The notes beneath the pieces were generated by a model. The model saw only the letters and a program-made list of their open reading frames with translations, was not told the DNA's origin and did no database searches. 64,000 bases of DNA, taken from Seriola aureovittata. Its lineage: Eukaryota > Chordata > Actinopteri > Carangiformes > Carangidae. This document shows, piece by piece, positions 1-56,359 of the stretch. Each line of letters starts with the position of its first letter. Within the stretch, counting starts at the first letter, position 1. The stretch covers positions 18,561,501 through 18,625,500 of the forward strand of contig NC_079382.1 of NCBI RefSeq assembly GCF_021018895.1, in the 5' to 3' direction. The position numbers and the translations under genes were made by a program.

Positions 1-1100
1 TTGCATCACTGTTTTTTTGTTTGAAAAAAACACTTAACTTGCTAAAAGCACTTCTTACTTTAGCAACAACACTGTTTACATTTGTATAAATTTCATACAA
101 AAATCTGCTCTTGTTTTTAACGTGTTGATCATTGGTTTTTAGAGAAGAGCTGTTGGCACAGGTTTTGCAGAGGTGTTATGATAGTTCTTCTGGAGCAGCA
201 TTTGTCACTTGTGCAAAATGAGTATAAACACAATGAGGCTATAAAGGTCGACTGGTAAATACCTCTGTTTTCGTGTTCGTGTGACAACGTTTCACGTCCC
301 CGACAACCTCTCTAGTCTCATCTAGCCACTTGTTAGTAGCCACCTTTTTTGTCATAGAATTTAACATGTAAATGTCTTGAGCTTGTGTTAACTACAGACC
401 TTATTTCAGGCATTTAACCAAAAACCCATTAAAAAAATGAGTTAATGAGTTTATAAACTTGTAGCATTTTCCCCTTGGTTCAGTTTGCTTTCACACAGAG
501 AAAAATTCCATCTTACAAAACCAGGTGAGAACGTTCACTCCTCTTATTGGTCAGGTTGTCCGGCTGGAGACAGAAAGTAAACACAGGAAAAAGGTTACGG
601 GAGCTCAAACTCGTGAGTTCACCTGCCAGTGGGATCGGATCGAGCTCAGAACTCTTTCACACCGAAAACAAACTGCTCCAGAGTTCGTTTGGGACTGAGA
701 ACATCTCCTCGAAAGGGTCTTTTGGTTCCCACACGAGTGCGATTACTGTTTTCAAACCTGCCCGAACGAATCGTACCAAGGGGGGAAATAAACCAGGGTG
801 AAGGTGTGAAAACACCCTGAGATAATAGTGAGCTTCCATCTTTATACCAACAATTTGCATCCAATACTGTCTTTCCATTGACTTTATATACACTCACAGT
901 GCCTTTTGAATTTACGTAACTTTCTGTGTGAACAAACCTTTATAGTTGCAGATCAATGCCCGTGGTTCCTGTAATGAGATGTTCAACAATCACATATGCG
1001 TTTGATAAATCCCCAAAATCCCCTGGCCATAGCGCATCTGTATTACTATGGTGGCAGAGACAGACGCCTAACACAACACCTGCCTGTTTCTCACCATCAG
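1..1100 (+). other. map3k5: map3k5 intron 1, 3' part
   Basis: No exon other than the one starting at 1101. The block at about 475-815 is richer in GC and CpG than its surroundings and carries several overlapping open frames on both strands; it resembles an old repeat copy but no termini could be fixed. Confidence 0.4.
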
Positions 1101-46371
<45,271 letters not shown>

Positions 46372-47525
46372 GGCCTTAAGTGGCGACAACCACTCAGAGA
46401 AGCCAGGACCTTTGTCCCATTAACTCAGTATTCTCCTCTTTACCTCAGAATTTATAAGAGCAAGACTTTTAGGAGAAGAACCTGTGTTCACCATGTGTGC
46501 AGAGCAGCTGTCAATTCATACAACAAAACTCCCTGACCGTTGTTCTTGTAGTGTTTTATAATTATGAAACAAGGATTTTGGATATGAGGTCATTGTGAAA
46601 GCAACAATTACTAAGAAGTGCCACTAGTTTTGTTATGCCTGATGGACATGGCGCTGCGTTTTTGTTACAGGTGCGTTTGAAAATGATAATTTTGGTGGAA
46701 AATCTATCATTCAAACCTTGAAAACTGTCAAAACATTTTTCTCCCGTCTTTACGAGATGTCACGTTTACAAAGCTGGAGACTGACTTTTTTCTAATATAA
46801 GCCTGAGATACAAAATACTACATTCGAATTCATCTGTACTAATATTTTTATCATAGGCATCTAGTCACTACTTTATTTAAATTGATTTTTAATTTAATTG
46901 TTATGGTAATCTGAAGGATGTCAATGCATGCCCTCTTTAATTTCTTTTTTTTTCTTTTTTTTTTATCAGTACTGAGACTTATTTGAATTGTGGATGTTTT
47001 TTTTTTCACATTTCCTTTTTTGATAGGAATCTACATTTTTATTTTTCACAAACATGTAAATATTGTGTTATAAAATTATATGTGAACAACATTTATGTAC
47101 TTTAAAAATATATTGTTAAACATTGTCAAATCTCCATGTGGACTGGAGCGAGTCTATGATGAACATGTGAAACATAAATTGGATATTATTGTATCTCGTA
47201 GTGTCAAAAATCAAAGGAGATAATATTCAGTTAGTAATTGATATTACATTGGATCATTTGCTCTGTTTTTGTTCTTGTACACTGACAAAATTGTGTTTAT
47301 CTTGCTTGTGTAGATATCAATCACATGTATGTTGTTATGAAATATCAAATGCTAAACAAATTTCACATGGAAGAGCCTTGACTTTTTTTTAAATTATTTT
47401 AAAACATGATGTCAGAAACCGGGGGAAACTAATCATGAGCAGTGTGTCTGTTTTGTTTCATATCTATAATGATTCAAGATTTTTGTGTCATATTGTTAAA
47501 TAAAACTTTTCATCTTGAAACTGTG
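46372..47525 (+). other. map3k5: map3k5 3' UTR
   Basis: AT-rich sequence with long T runs (around 46940-46965 and 46995-47010) runs from the TGA to a canonical polyadenylation signal. No coding exon is visible. The end is inferred from the signal at 47499. Confidence 0.7.
47499..47504 (+). terminator. map3k5: map3k5 polyadenylation signal AATAAA
   Basis: AATAAA in 'gttaaataaaac', about 1.13 kb after the stop codon and about 760 bp before the lrp11 promoter element. It is the only clear hexamer I noticed in this UTR. Confidence 0.7.
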
Positions 47526-48260
47526 AAACAAATATTGTAGTTTTTGCATCAGCATTACTTACATAATAGGCTAACACACAACCTACTGGTTTGTTTGTAG
47601 CACAATCTAAAACAGATGCAATTAAAGGAGCTTTCCACTGTAAAACTAAAAAAACATACAGATACAGGCAGACAAATGCACACACACACATACCTAATTA
47701 CATCTTAATATAAGTAAGTGCCTGAAAATATTACAGGACAATAAAAAACAAAGACTTTAGGGCTACAGAAAAAGTAAATAGATCACATAAAGTGATATAA
47801 AAAAAATGTTCCGTTGTAGTCTAACTTGTGCTGCTGTTCAAATGACTGCAGGCTATAATGGGCCTTTTAAGGAAAGCAAACACCAGTAAGCAAAAGAGAG
47901 ATCAACAGAGCTAAAGGTTTGCTTGTTGCGTGTTTGTTTAGACCACTGTCACACACAACAAGGGTGACATGAAAATTACAATCAGACATCCATTTTGTCA
48001 TTTGTAAGAGACAAGTAAGTAAGATATACATTAGTAAAGAATAAAGAGTATAAATCTAGTAAGTTTAATAGTCCTGTGTGGTTTCTGCTTCTTGTCTCCA
48101 TAATGTAGAATAGCTACTATTGTAGGCTAAATCGGTATTCATGAATAAATATTTAATTGTGTTTTCTTCTGTACAGAAATCCCATTGGTAGAGATGTAAT
48201 AGTGTAGTTGTCTGAGGTACAGGTGTGCTGCTTCCTGCCTGCCATATTTATTCATATCGG
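47526..48260. other. map3k5-lrp11 intergenic region
   Basis: About 0.7 kb of AT-rich sequence between the map3k5 polyadenylation signal and the lrp11 promoter. A short CA run lies near 47680. No gene or RNA was recognised. Confidence 0.5.
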
Positions 48261-48268
48261 TGACGTCA
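48261..48268. promoter_or_regulatory. lrp11: CRE-type palindrome upstream of lrp11
   Basis: TGACGTCA is a perfect cAMP-response element, 275 bp upstream of the lrp11 ATG. CpG-rich sequence (around 48290-48330) follows. CREB/ATF use is inference. Confidence 0.45.
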
Positions 48269-48542
48269 GTGGATTCTGAGCCATAGCACCCGAACGTTCT
48301 CGTCTCGCGGCCGTCTCCCCCTCACCATGACAACGACACTTTTTAGCATCGTCAGAGGACTAACCGTTAGCTCCTTCGCACAGTATCTGGCAACGATTTT
48401 TCTGTAAAATACTGTGTTTAAAATTCGCCATTTGCGGAGATATTATTTTCATGTAGGAAGGCCATCCTCTGCTGGTAAGCAGCCTCATGCGTCGGAGACC
48501 AGCCGGAGGCAGAAGGAGACGCCGTTTAGCTGCGTGAACAAC

Positions 48543-49110
48543 ATGGCTCTGCTTAAGCATCCCTGGCTGCTGCTCGCTTGTGTTGTGTTGTTGTTGTTGA
48601 CGGTTCAACCTGCCTTCACTCGTTCTTCTCCGATATCGGACCTTAAATCTAAGATATCAGGGGTGGAGGAGCTGCTGGAGGAGTTCCGCAAGACGCTCCA
48701 GCAGGACCAGGCGTACAGGGCAAGCGATGTGATTGACTCCTGTGTGGGCGACTTCGACGCCGTTGGGGAGCGCATCATCCGGGCTAGGGCCTCTGTGGAG
48801 CAAGGGGCCACCTTCCTGCTGGTGCCGGAGAGGGTGTACAGCTGGAAGGACTGCCTGCACGCCTGCTGCTCCCAGCCTCACTGCACCGTGGCGCTGGTCC
48901 AGGAGGACCTGAGGCAGCCCGGGGACAGCCTCCGATGCTACCTGTTCAACTGCACCTACAGGAACAAAAATGTCTGCTCCTTCGCTCCACAGCAAGGCTT
49001 CACCACATACAGCCGGACTCCCAACACAACGCAGGGACACCTCCCTGTTTCATCCAGCGGTTCAGCCAGGAGGCCGGGGGAAGGGCTCCCTGATGAGGGT
49101 GATGCACAAG
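48543..49110 (+). CDS. lrp11: lrp11 exon 1: signal peptide and MANSC domain
   Basis: Begins MALLKHPWLLLACVVLLLLT, a clear signal peptide. Cysteines at 67, 104, 108, 109, 114, 132, 137 and 145 form the MANSC pattern around KDCLHACCSQPHC and CYLFNC. Possible N-glycosylation sites are NCT (136) and NTT (161). The donor gtggga at 49111 leaves one base that joins 'AG' of exon 2 to give Glu. Confidence 0.92.
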
Positions 49111-52100
49111 GTGGGAGATGCTGCTGGTAACAACACGACCTGAGACCATGAATCATAAAATGATTCGTCCATGATATCATCATGATATCATATCATTATT
49201 AGGCAAATGACTCTGTGTCTGAATGCCTAACCTACTGTTCATCTTAGGTTAAGATTATTAAAAAATACACAGGGTCCATGTTTACCCTTGCAGTTAACAA
49301 TCTGTTGTATGGTTCACTAGTTGAAGCTTACTTAACCAGTGAACAAGTATTTAATAACCAGGTAAACATGCTGGTTTGCTATTAACTTGTTAATTATAAC
49401 TGACAACGACTTAACAAAAATCCAGTTACATTGCTGAAACAAGCAAAGGATTCTCCGATTTTATAATGGGCACAAAGTAAAGGTTTTATTCTGGTTACCT
49501 TGTCATAGGTAACATTTTAACCAGTGGTTCAATAATTAAAGCTACTGATCAAATTGAAATACAACTAAGAAAGGAGAATTTTCAAATGTTATGTAAAGGG
49601 TTTTTTTTCTTTTTGCTGAACTAACATGAAGAACTACAGAATAAAAATGACTTAACATTTGTTTGTGAGTGAAAATGAATGAAGATGAACAAGCACAGCA
49701 GGGATCTGTGAGTGACTTATGATGGTTACTGGAAATGTTACTTAATTATTCAGTAGAATGCTACTCTTCTTATGCAGTAAACAAAACAGCAATGAAAAAG
49801 GGATGACTGATGTGCCTTTATTTATTGTGCACAACCATATTGGAAAGGTTTATGCAATAATAGAAACGTATCAGTTTTCTAACACTTCCGTAGAGCTCAG
49901 CACTTTAGGGTTAGCCACTAAAAACTGCTGCTTATCTTGATAAAACAGGCAGCGTGGGTTAATGATTTGCTTTTTAGGTTTTGGTCTTGCAAAATTAGAC
50001 CAGGGCACTGAGACCAGCAGCAGGTGTTTGTATGACAACAGTTATCTCTTTTATTTGTTTTACTAGTGATTTCCATCCAAACAGGCAGAGTGGACAGTGG
50101 ATTGTGCAGTTACAGAAATTACCCACAAACTGTTTTGATAATGAAATCATCATTTTCTAAATCTCAATTGAAAGGGAAATTGTTTGGTATTTTTTCACTA
50201 TTTTCTGGCAATTTATTGACTAAACAATTAATCAAAATAAAATAATCAGCAATCACAGCATTAAATAAGTACAATCTTTTAATCAAATGTAAAGATATCT
50301 CTATTTTTAATAACCTTTCTGAATGTCTTAACCCACTGTATACCACATATAACTGAGGGTTTCCTGTTTGCAGAGGTGGATGAGCCTCCTCGCAGTGACG
50401 CTGGGCAGGATGTGGTGATCCAGTTGCCCACAGACTGGGCCGTCCTGGATGGCCGGGACAGTGTGGATGACCATGGGATCAGCCACTATGAATGGACTCT
50501 TGTTAAAGGGGCTACAGCCATCAATATGAAGGTCAGTGTTTACGTCACATAGTATTATATTCAGTTAATACGAATAGCCAAGCCACTTTGCAGCATATTG
50601 ACCATACACAGTTTAATTTGGGTGCTCCGTGTGAGAAATAAAGCCTGTAACTCACTGACAGTGGATTGCTCTAGCTCACTCCACTTAATTGAATTTCTTG
50701 TGAACGTTGCTAAAACTCCAGAGGAAAAGAGGCTTTGGTATTCTCTCATTTTGGAATCAGATGATTCTAACATTTGCATTTGCAGTATAAATGGTCACAG
50801 GCATCAGAGTCAAATTACATGTGTGTGTTTGCATTAGTTGTCGCATTTAAGTCAACAGAGTGGCTTGTGTCCAGAGCTCCATAATACCCTACTGTATCAA
50901 AAGAGAAAAAGAGTTTTTATGCACAAACCTGCCTTGGAGCCTGCCCTCTGTTCACGGTTTTAGAAGTGACATGGGAAACTTCCAACACTTTCATGTATGG
51001 TCAGTTTTCACCATTTCCTACCTTCAACAGAAAATAGTTCCCATTGAAAACACTTGACAGCGAGGCCTGTGGATTATTCTGAGTAACTGAGGCATTTTTT
51101 GCGGAAAGATATGTTGCTATCTTTAGAGTAGGGGTGGCTGATATGACAATGTATACTGTCCAATGTGTCTGCTGTCAGAGACTTGTAAATATCCCTTAAA
51201 CACCACAAGGTGTACCAGGTAATCAGGACTGTGTTATGGCGTATTGGATGTTGATATCATTACTGCATCAAAGTGATGAAGCGTTTCAATTTTTCAAGTA
51301 TTTACATGATAAAATTGAGCATTTCATACATATTTATAGTGTAATTATTTGAGTATTTATATTTATCTTTTGTTATTTGTGTATTTTAGACCTTTATTAA
51401 TCAGACAATAGACATATGACAGAAAATGAAGGCAGAGACAGAACTGACGAATGACATGCAAGAAATGTTTCCAGCCGGACGCGAACAAGGGATGATGCAG
51501 TTCATGGTCAGCACCCTAACCCCCAGGCTCACAGTGTATCCTCAAAAGTCATTTTTTTAATGCATTGAGAACCACAAAGAAAATTCCTCTTAGCTCCACT
51601 GAACTCGTGTGGGTACAGATGTTAGCCTACTGCTAAACTCTGTCCTACATTTAAGAGATATAAAACAATAGAGGCTTTCAGAAACGTGGGTCTTTGCTCA
51701 TAGAGTTTATTCAAATCTGATAGCAGAACTGTTGTCCATCCTTAGACTCTTTTTGTATGTGTGTTGAAGGCGACCCATCCAGGGCTTTTGAAGATAAGTG
51801 GTCTCCAGGAGGGTGTGTACACTTTCCAGATGACAGTCACGGACATATCGGGCCAGAAGAGCTCCGACAACGTCTCCGTCACTGTGCTGGCACCAAAACA
51901 CCAAGCAGAAGGTGATGTACTCACCAAAACATGTATCTTTGATGTGTGTGTGTGTTTTGTTTTTAGCTCCTTTGTGATGTACTGATTCTCCCAAGGTTCA
52001 TATTTAAACCCAAATGAAGGTGTTGCTGAAGCTGAGCTTTTGTGGTGGCCGGATGTGTAGTTATACTTTTCTGTGTCCGCAGTGTGCACAGGTCACTGTT

Positions 52101-54451
52101 CAAACTACCAGTTCAAGTGTGATGACGGTTGCTGTATTGACATCACCTATGCTTGTGATGGGAAGCAACACTGTCCAGATCGCTCTGATGAAGACTTCTG
52201 CCCAAACTGTGAGAAACATTTCCTGTTCAGAAATGCTTGGCTTGTTTGTTTTTGTTTTTTTTTTGATGGTGTAAGCACTGTCTTTTATAATATCTGGTAT
52301 TATCAGAATCAGTTAAAGGAAACACGCTTAAAGGGCAAGAAAGAAGAAAAAATACACAAAAGCATTCAGATCCACCCACCATCCATCTGTTTTTCTGTGA
52401 TTACTGTAGTCGACAGCAGCAGGAAGTCAGTCACCCACCCTGTCGACCTACCCAGCCCTCATCGATCTGGAGCTCAGACAGAGGAGGCTGAGGATGGCTC
52501 CATGCTCCAGAATGGACCCAGGAAGACCATAGAGAGCATCGTACCACTTCAGGACAGCACTGTTACTCAACAAAGTCCCAGTCAACAGAAGGCTTCTGTC
52601 AGTCAATGCAAGTGTTTATGTCTTTAAACACATTTTATCTCGAATAACTGCAACAAGAGACCTGAAAATGTTGCTGTGTGTGATAACACAAAACATAGTA
52701 GGGTGGGAATACATGGTTGGATGAGAATCTACCAGAATTTTTTTACTTTAGCAGCACCTGTTCAAATGTGCACTAGCAGTGTGATCCTCCATCACTGTGT
52801 CTTTAGTGCAGTAGCCCTTTGTAAAGTGGCAGAGATGGTTTTAGTGCGTGTCTGGACAGAGAAGCAGATGGAGCCCCTGTAGGCAGCCATTGAGTCATAG
52901 CACAGAGCTGAAAATGCTGGCAAAGCCACAGGGCCACTCTGCATTCCCTGGGAAAGCAGCTCCGTGCTGCATATTCTCTGAGTACAGGAACAAAGCACCT
53001 CTGTCCCCTCCGCCATCTGATCCCTGAATCAGGCAAACACTTCCACCATTGCTGTTTGCCATATGTATTACTAGGGTGAGGTGTATTCTCAGGAGTCTTT
53101 TCTTCATTTCACAAATGCTCAGGCCCATGTTCACATGCTTGGCAAATTTAGTCCCCATTGTATAGCAGAGAGAGGAGAGGTCAAAGGGAATAGCACCAGA
53201 TATATTTTGTACATTGTTGTCTTGGTGAACTCTGTTTATTGTGGGTAATGTAGTTAATCTTCTATCACTGAAAGTAAGGATTGTTTTTATCGCTGATTAA
53301 TCCCTCATTAGTCAATAAAATGTCAGAAAATAGTTGATAATGCTTGTCACAATCCCCCAGAGCCTAAGATGACGCCCTCATATTGCTTGTTTTTCCAACC
53401 AGCAGCCCAGCAACCAAGCATTTTAATTTTCAAACAGAGAAAATCCTCACATTTGAGAAGCTGAGATCACTGAATGTTTGGCATTTTTGTTGGATAAATT
53501 ACTTAAATGACAAATAATTCATCCAAATTGTTGTAGGATAACATTTTTGCAATCAACTTATCAGATAATCCACTAATTGTTTTGGAGCTATGCTACACCA
53601 GTTGTCCCTATGTGCTTGTACACGAGGGGGTAAGTTTGCATGTTTCCATGATGTCAAATGTGAAACAAGGTAAAGGTAAACCGTTCTCTCTCTACCTGTA
53701 GATCCGTGTGCTGCAGCTCCAGTCGTAGGACCCTGTAAAGGCACCTTCCCACGCTGGTACTATGACCAAAACGCAGGAGAATGCAAACACTTTCTGTATG
53801 GTGGTTGCCAGGGCAACCATAACAATTTCCTCCAGGAATCAGACTGTGTCAGTGAATGCATACAAAAAAGTGAGAATTAGCTTTTTGCCCTTTTGTTTTA
53901 TACTAATTTTGTAACTGCAACGTAAACTACTATACATTTTACAAATAATGGAAACATCTTTCAGGTCCGGCTTTCAAACCAGCAACTGTGGCCCCTCCCA
54001 TCACCAGACAGACTGAAATAGGTAATTTTTCTTAAACGGGAGAAAAGCGTCGAACAGCTGACTGCTTCATAAACTAAACTGCATTTGTACCTGTTGTTAT
54101 AGCTGCCCCTAAAGTCTCCCAGAAACAAGCAGAGAGCGACGTCCCGGTCTCAAAACCATTTCCAGTGATGGGAGGACATCCAGTCCCAGAGTCAGGTGAG
54201 ACCCAGCGTCTGTGTCTCTGTCTCTGTGTCTCTTGTTCCTTTCATGGTTTATGAGTAATGTTCTGTGTTTTCGGCCTCTGCTTCCTCCTCCTCCAGGTGC
54301 AATCCTTCCTCTGGCTCTCGGACTAATCATCACCGCCCTGCTTCTGCTCATGATCGGCTGTCGTCTCAGACTCGTTCGTCACAAGCTGAAGAAAGCCCGA
54401 GCCCTCACCACGGAGGAGTCTGATTACCTCATCAACGGCATGTACCTGTAG
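48543..54451 (+). CDS. lrp11: lrp11, MANSC-PKD-LDLa-Kunitz type I membrane protein; 9 coding exons
   Basis: Coding exons: 48543-49110, 50374-50531, 51770-51911, 52083-52208, 52410-52607, 53702-53869, 53965-54021, 54103-54195, 54297-54451; 554 residues, TAG stop, all phases consistent. Order: signal peptide 1-26, MANSC about 62-158, PKD-like about 195-287, LDLa 291-329, Ser/Gln-rich linker, Kunitz about 400-450, stalk, transmembrane about 505-525 and a basic tail ending EESDYLINGMYL, identical in type to human LRP11. Human LRP11 is about 500 residues and, as I recall it, lacks the Kunitz domain. The start was chosen because its context is strong (A at -3, G at +4) and it opens the signal peptide; no in-frame upstream ATG was found. 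HAI-1 (spint1) was considered, but it has two Kunitz domains and a different tail. Molecular role is poorly known; the ectodomain suggests extracellular binding or protease inhibition. Confidence 0.92.
50374..51911 (+). CDS. lrp11: lrp11 exons 50374-50531 and 51770-51911: PKD-like domain
   Basis: The first exon reads VDEPPRSDAGQDVVIQLPTD then WAVLDGRDSVDDHGISHYEW. The second reads LLKISGLQEGVYTFQMTVTD then ISGQKSSDNVSVTVLAPK. The YEW and Y-T-F-x-x-T-V-T-D motifs are typical PKD beta-strand signatures. The second acceptor, tgtgtgttgaag, has a poor pyrimidine tract. Confidence 0.9.
52083..52208 (+). CDS. lrp11: lrp11 exon: LDL-receptor class A repeat
   Basis: Reads VCTGHCSNYQFKCDDGCCID then ITYACDGKQHCPDRSDEDFC. 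It has the six canonical cysteines plus two more and the Ca-binding CDGxxxCxDxSDE motif. Acceptor 'tccgcag', donor gtgaga leaving one base. Confidence 0.93.
52410..52607 (+). CDS. lrp11: lrp11 linker exon ending at a GC donor
   Basis: Low-complexity linker: DSSRKSVTHPVDLPSPHRSG, then Glu- and Gln-rich sequence ending KASVSQ. The acceptor is 'ttactgtag'. The only donor that keeps the next exon open is the GC site 'gcaagt' at 52608, which leaves one base (T); the nearby GT dinucleotides give the wrong phase. Human has a linker of different sequence here. Confidence 0.78.
53275..53590. repeat. Degenerate dispersed repeat (ATTAATC...GATAATCC type)
   Basis: Carries GCTGATTAATCCCTCATTAG, CAGAGAAAATCCTCACATTT and TTATCAGATAATCCACTAAT. 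Related degenerate copies appear at about 4990-5200, 12095-12245, 42870-42995 and 50115-50260. I recall the family as widespread in teleosts; class unknown. Confidence 0.55.
53702..53869 (+). CDS. lrp11: lrp11 exon: Kunitz/BPTI protease-inhibitor domain
   Basis: Six cysteines spaced C-x8-C-x15-C-x7-C-x12-C-x3-C, exactly the Kunitz pattern, with FLYGGCQGNHNNF in the usual place. The residue after the second cysteine (P1) is Lys in GPCKGTF, which predicts trypsin-like targets. It opens in one phase only (T|AT CCG TGT); the other two hit stops within about 12 codons. Inserted between LDLa and the membrane segment. Confidence 0.93.
53965..54195 (+). CDS. lrp11: lrp11 stalk exons 53965-54021 and 54103-54195
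   Basis: Two small exons rich in Pro, Ala and Lys: SPAFKPATVAPPITRQTEI, then AAPKVSQKQAESDVPVSKPF and PVMGGHPVPES. All ends leave one base, so either can be skipped in frame. They form an extended juxtamembrane stalk. Confidence 0.85.
54297..54451 (+). CDS. lrp11: lrp11 last exon: transmembrane segment and cytoplasmic tail
   Basis: AILPLALGLIITALLLLMIG is the membrane helix. The tail RLRLVRHKLKKARALTTEES DYLINGMYL is nearly invariant relative to human LRP11, so the conserved tail probably binds a partner. The TAG stop is at 54449-54451. Confidence 0.95.
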
Positions 54452-55080
54452 CCAATCAATCAGGGGCAGCAAATAGAAGAGCGCAGATATCTGACAAAGA
54501 GACTCGGAGAGGGTGTCATCATCAGAGCCTGAGCCAGGACTTCTTAAACTTGCACTCTGCATTTCTTGTCTCTAATTTGTCCTCACTTCAAGCTGGAAAC
54601 ATCCCAACTCTCACCTATCATGAAAGTTTCTCACACTGAACCCCTCTGATTGATAAAACTGCTGCTGATAGACGCTGTCATCAAAACCAATGACATAGAT
54701 GCTCGTGAATTCATGCTTATGTTGTCTTAACAAAATCTGATTGTGAATCCCTGAGGAATTATCAACATTCTTACTTAGATGCTGATATACTGGTCTGTAT
54801 TCCCCCATTGATTTCTGGGATATACCTTAAGTCCCTTTTATTAAAATAATTTTCATCCCTGAAATTGGTTGCTTTGATATTTATTTTATTTATTCATTTT
54901 CCTGACTAGTGCTGCATAAAAATGTTGTATTTCTGCCACTGGATGGCGCTGATCTACCATGCTGTAGATTTTACCCGAACTAAACTGAGGGCAGAACTTA
55001 AATACTTTGGAGTGCCTGTTGTTAAAGTTAGTCTTTCAGTATCCCAGAATAAAGCCATAGTAAGTTGAACCCACTCCTGC
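54452..55080 (+). other. lrp11: lrp11 3' UTR with polyadenylation signal at 55048
   Basis: AATAAA at 55048-55053 in 'cagaataaagcc', about 600 bp after the stop. A weak CTCF-like core, CCACTGGATGGCGC, lies at 54936-54949. About 300 bp separate this end from the inferred pcmt1 end on the other strand. Confidence 0.7.
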
Positions 55081-55391
55081 CTGAGTCTGTTGCATATCTT
55101 TCTTTCTCACGCAAACATTTGTGGAGTATGAAACTGTATTTACGCAGATGTATTCTTTCTAAGTGCTGTCTTCATGTGAGATATTAAAGTTTATTATATA
55201 TCAAAAAATACTGGTGTCAACGACTCACAAAACTGCATTATTTTGTTATCAAACTATTTTTGGTGTTTAGTTATATATTTCTAAGGAGTGTGTGGTTGTG
55301 CTGATGGTATCTGGACCTCAGTTCGACTTCAGGTTGCAGCCTGCACACATATGATTCAATAAGAAAACGCAGACAAAAACATAAGCATCTC

Positions 55392-55397
55392 TTTATT
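55392..55397 (-). terminator. pcmt1: pcmt1 polyadenylation signal (AATAAA on minus strand)
   Basis: TTTATT on the plus strand reads AATAAA on the minus strand, downstream of both pcmt1 C-terminal variants. The inferred 3' end is near 55375, facing the lrp11 end near 55075. Confidence 0.6.
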
Positions 55398-56346
55398 TTC
55401 ATATGCCATTCTGTAAACTGTGAAAGCCAGATCATCATCCATCACTTAGATCACCCAAAATAAAATATGCTTTTTTTTTAATTTGATGTGTTTTTTTGTT
55501 TTTTTGTTTCTCAAGAAAACAGACATTCATTTGCTTTAAATTGTTGGAGTTTATTTTGGCAAAGCAGTGACTATCTCATTTAGCATCAGTCACCAGAAGA
55601 GCCTGCACAAATTGTTAATGGAAAAACCAGCGGCAGAAAGCAACACATCACCAAGTGGAAAGCACAGCCCTGCATGTGCACGTGTGTCGGTGTTATTCGT
55701 GCTCCGCTCTCTTCGGAGTTATGTTCAGTATGATCCAATGCGCTGCTTATTCTATGTGTAGAATGACCTAAAGAGTGCTGCACACCAAACAGGATGTGTG
55801 GGTTATATCAGCCATTGTGTTGCCTGTGTGTGTGTGTGTGTTCCTAATACTGCGGGCAAGGGAAGAAAGCTCATATGTTAGCAGTGAAGTCTACAGTTAA
55901 GATGACCCACACACACACACTGTAGCTAGGTGAATAATCTAAAAGGCTTTCCTCGTCGCTGTCCGGCGTTCCTCCTACATTCAGCGTTGATGCTGCTGAA
56001 ATGTAATAATGTAAAAATGGCTGACTGTAATTCAAATGATGAAACCACGAAAAAAAAATCAAACCTAAAATCCAGCAGTTAAAAAGAAAACATAACCAAA
56101 AAGATGCAGGCCTGAAAAGAAAAACAAAACGCCCTCTCCAGATATTTCTGTGCTGAGCTTCAAGCAGTCTTTCTTCCCAGCCTTTTCTGGGCTGTCATCA
56201 GTGTGATACTCTAGTCCATCGTTAAACTTAAAACAAAAAAGAGCATGTTTTGTTATGCTTTGAACAAAAATGTCAAGAGCTGTTTGACCCCATCCGAGTT
56301 TTCTCCAGGTACAAACTTAAAGGTGGATTATGGACGGTCTTCCTCT
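55398..56346 (-). other. pcmt1: pcmt1 3' UTR (RDEL form)
   Basis: Sequence between the RDEL stop and the polyadenylation signal. It contains T-rich tracts near 55470-55510 and short CA/GT runs near 55820-55920. No coding exon was seen. Confidence 0.55.
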
Positions 56347-56359
56347 TCAAAGTTCATCC
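56347..56359 (-). CDS. pcmt1: pcmt1 alternative last coding exon (RDEL C-terminus)
   Basis: The minus strand reads CTCACAG|GGATGAACTTTGA. Joined to exon 7 cut at 56887 (…TCC AG|gtggaa) it gives AGG GAT GAA CTT TGA, i.e. WS-RDEL-stop. Vertebrate PCMT1 is known in two forms ending RWK (isoform I) and RDEL (isoform II); both can be encoded here. Confidence 0.82.

Noticed and set aside
48414..48542. N-terminal extension of lrp11 upstream of the chosen ATG
   Set aside because: The upstream open frame begins with GTG, not ATG, and lies before a strong-context ATG with a signal peptide. Treated as 5' UTR.
52594..52620. Canonical GT donors for the lrp11 linker exon
   Set aside because: gtcagt and gtgttt both give the wrong phase and an early stop in the Kunitz exon; the GC donor fits.
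53702..53869. Assignment of the gene as spint1 (HAI-1) because of MANSC, PKD, LDLa and Kunitz
   Set aside because: Only one Kunitz domain, placed after LDLa, and the C-terminal tail EESDYLINGMYL is LRP11-type; pcmt1 neighbourhood also fits LRP11.
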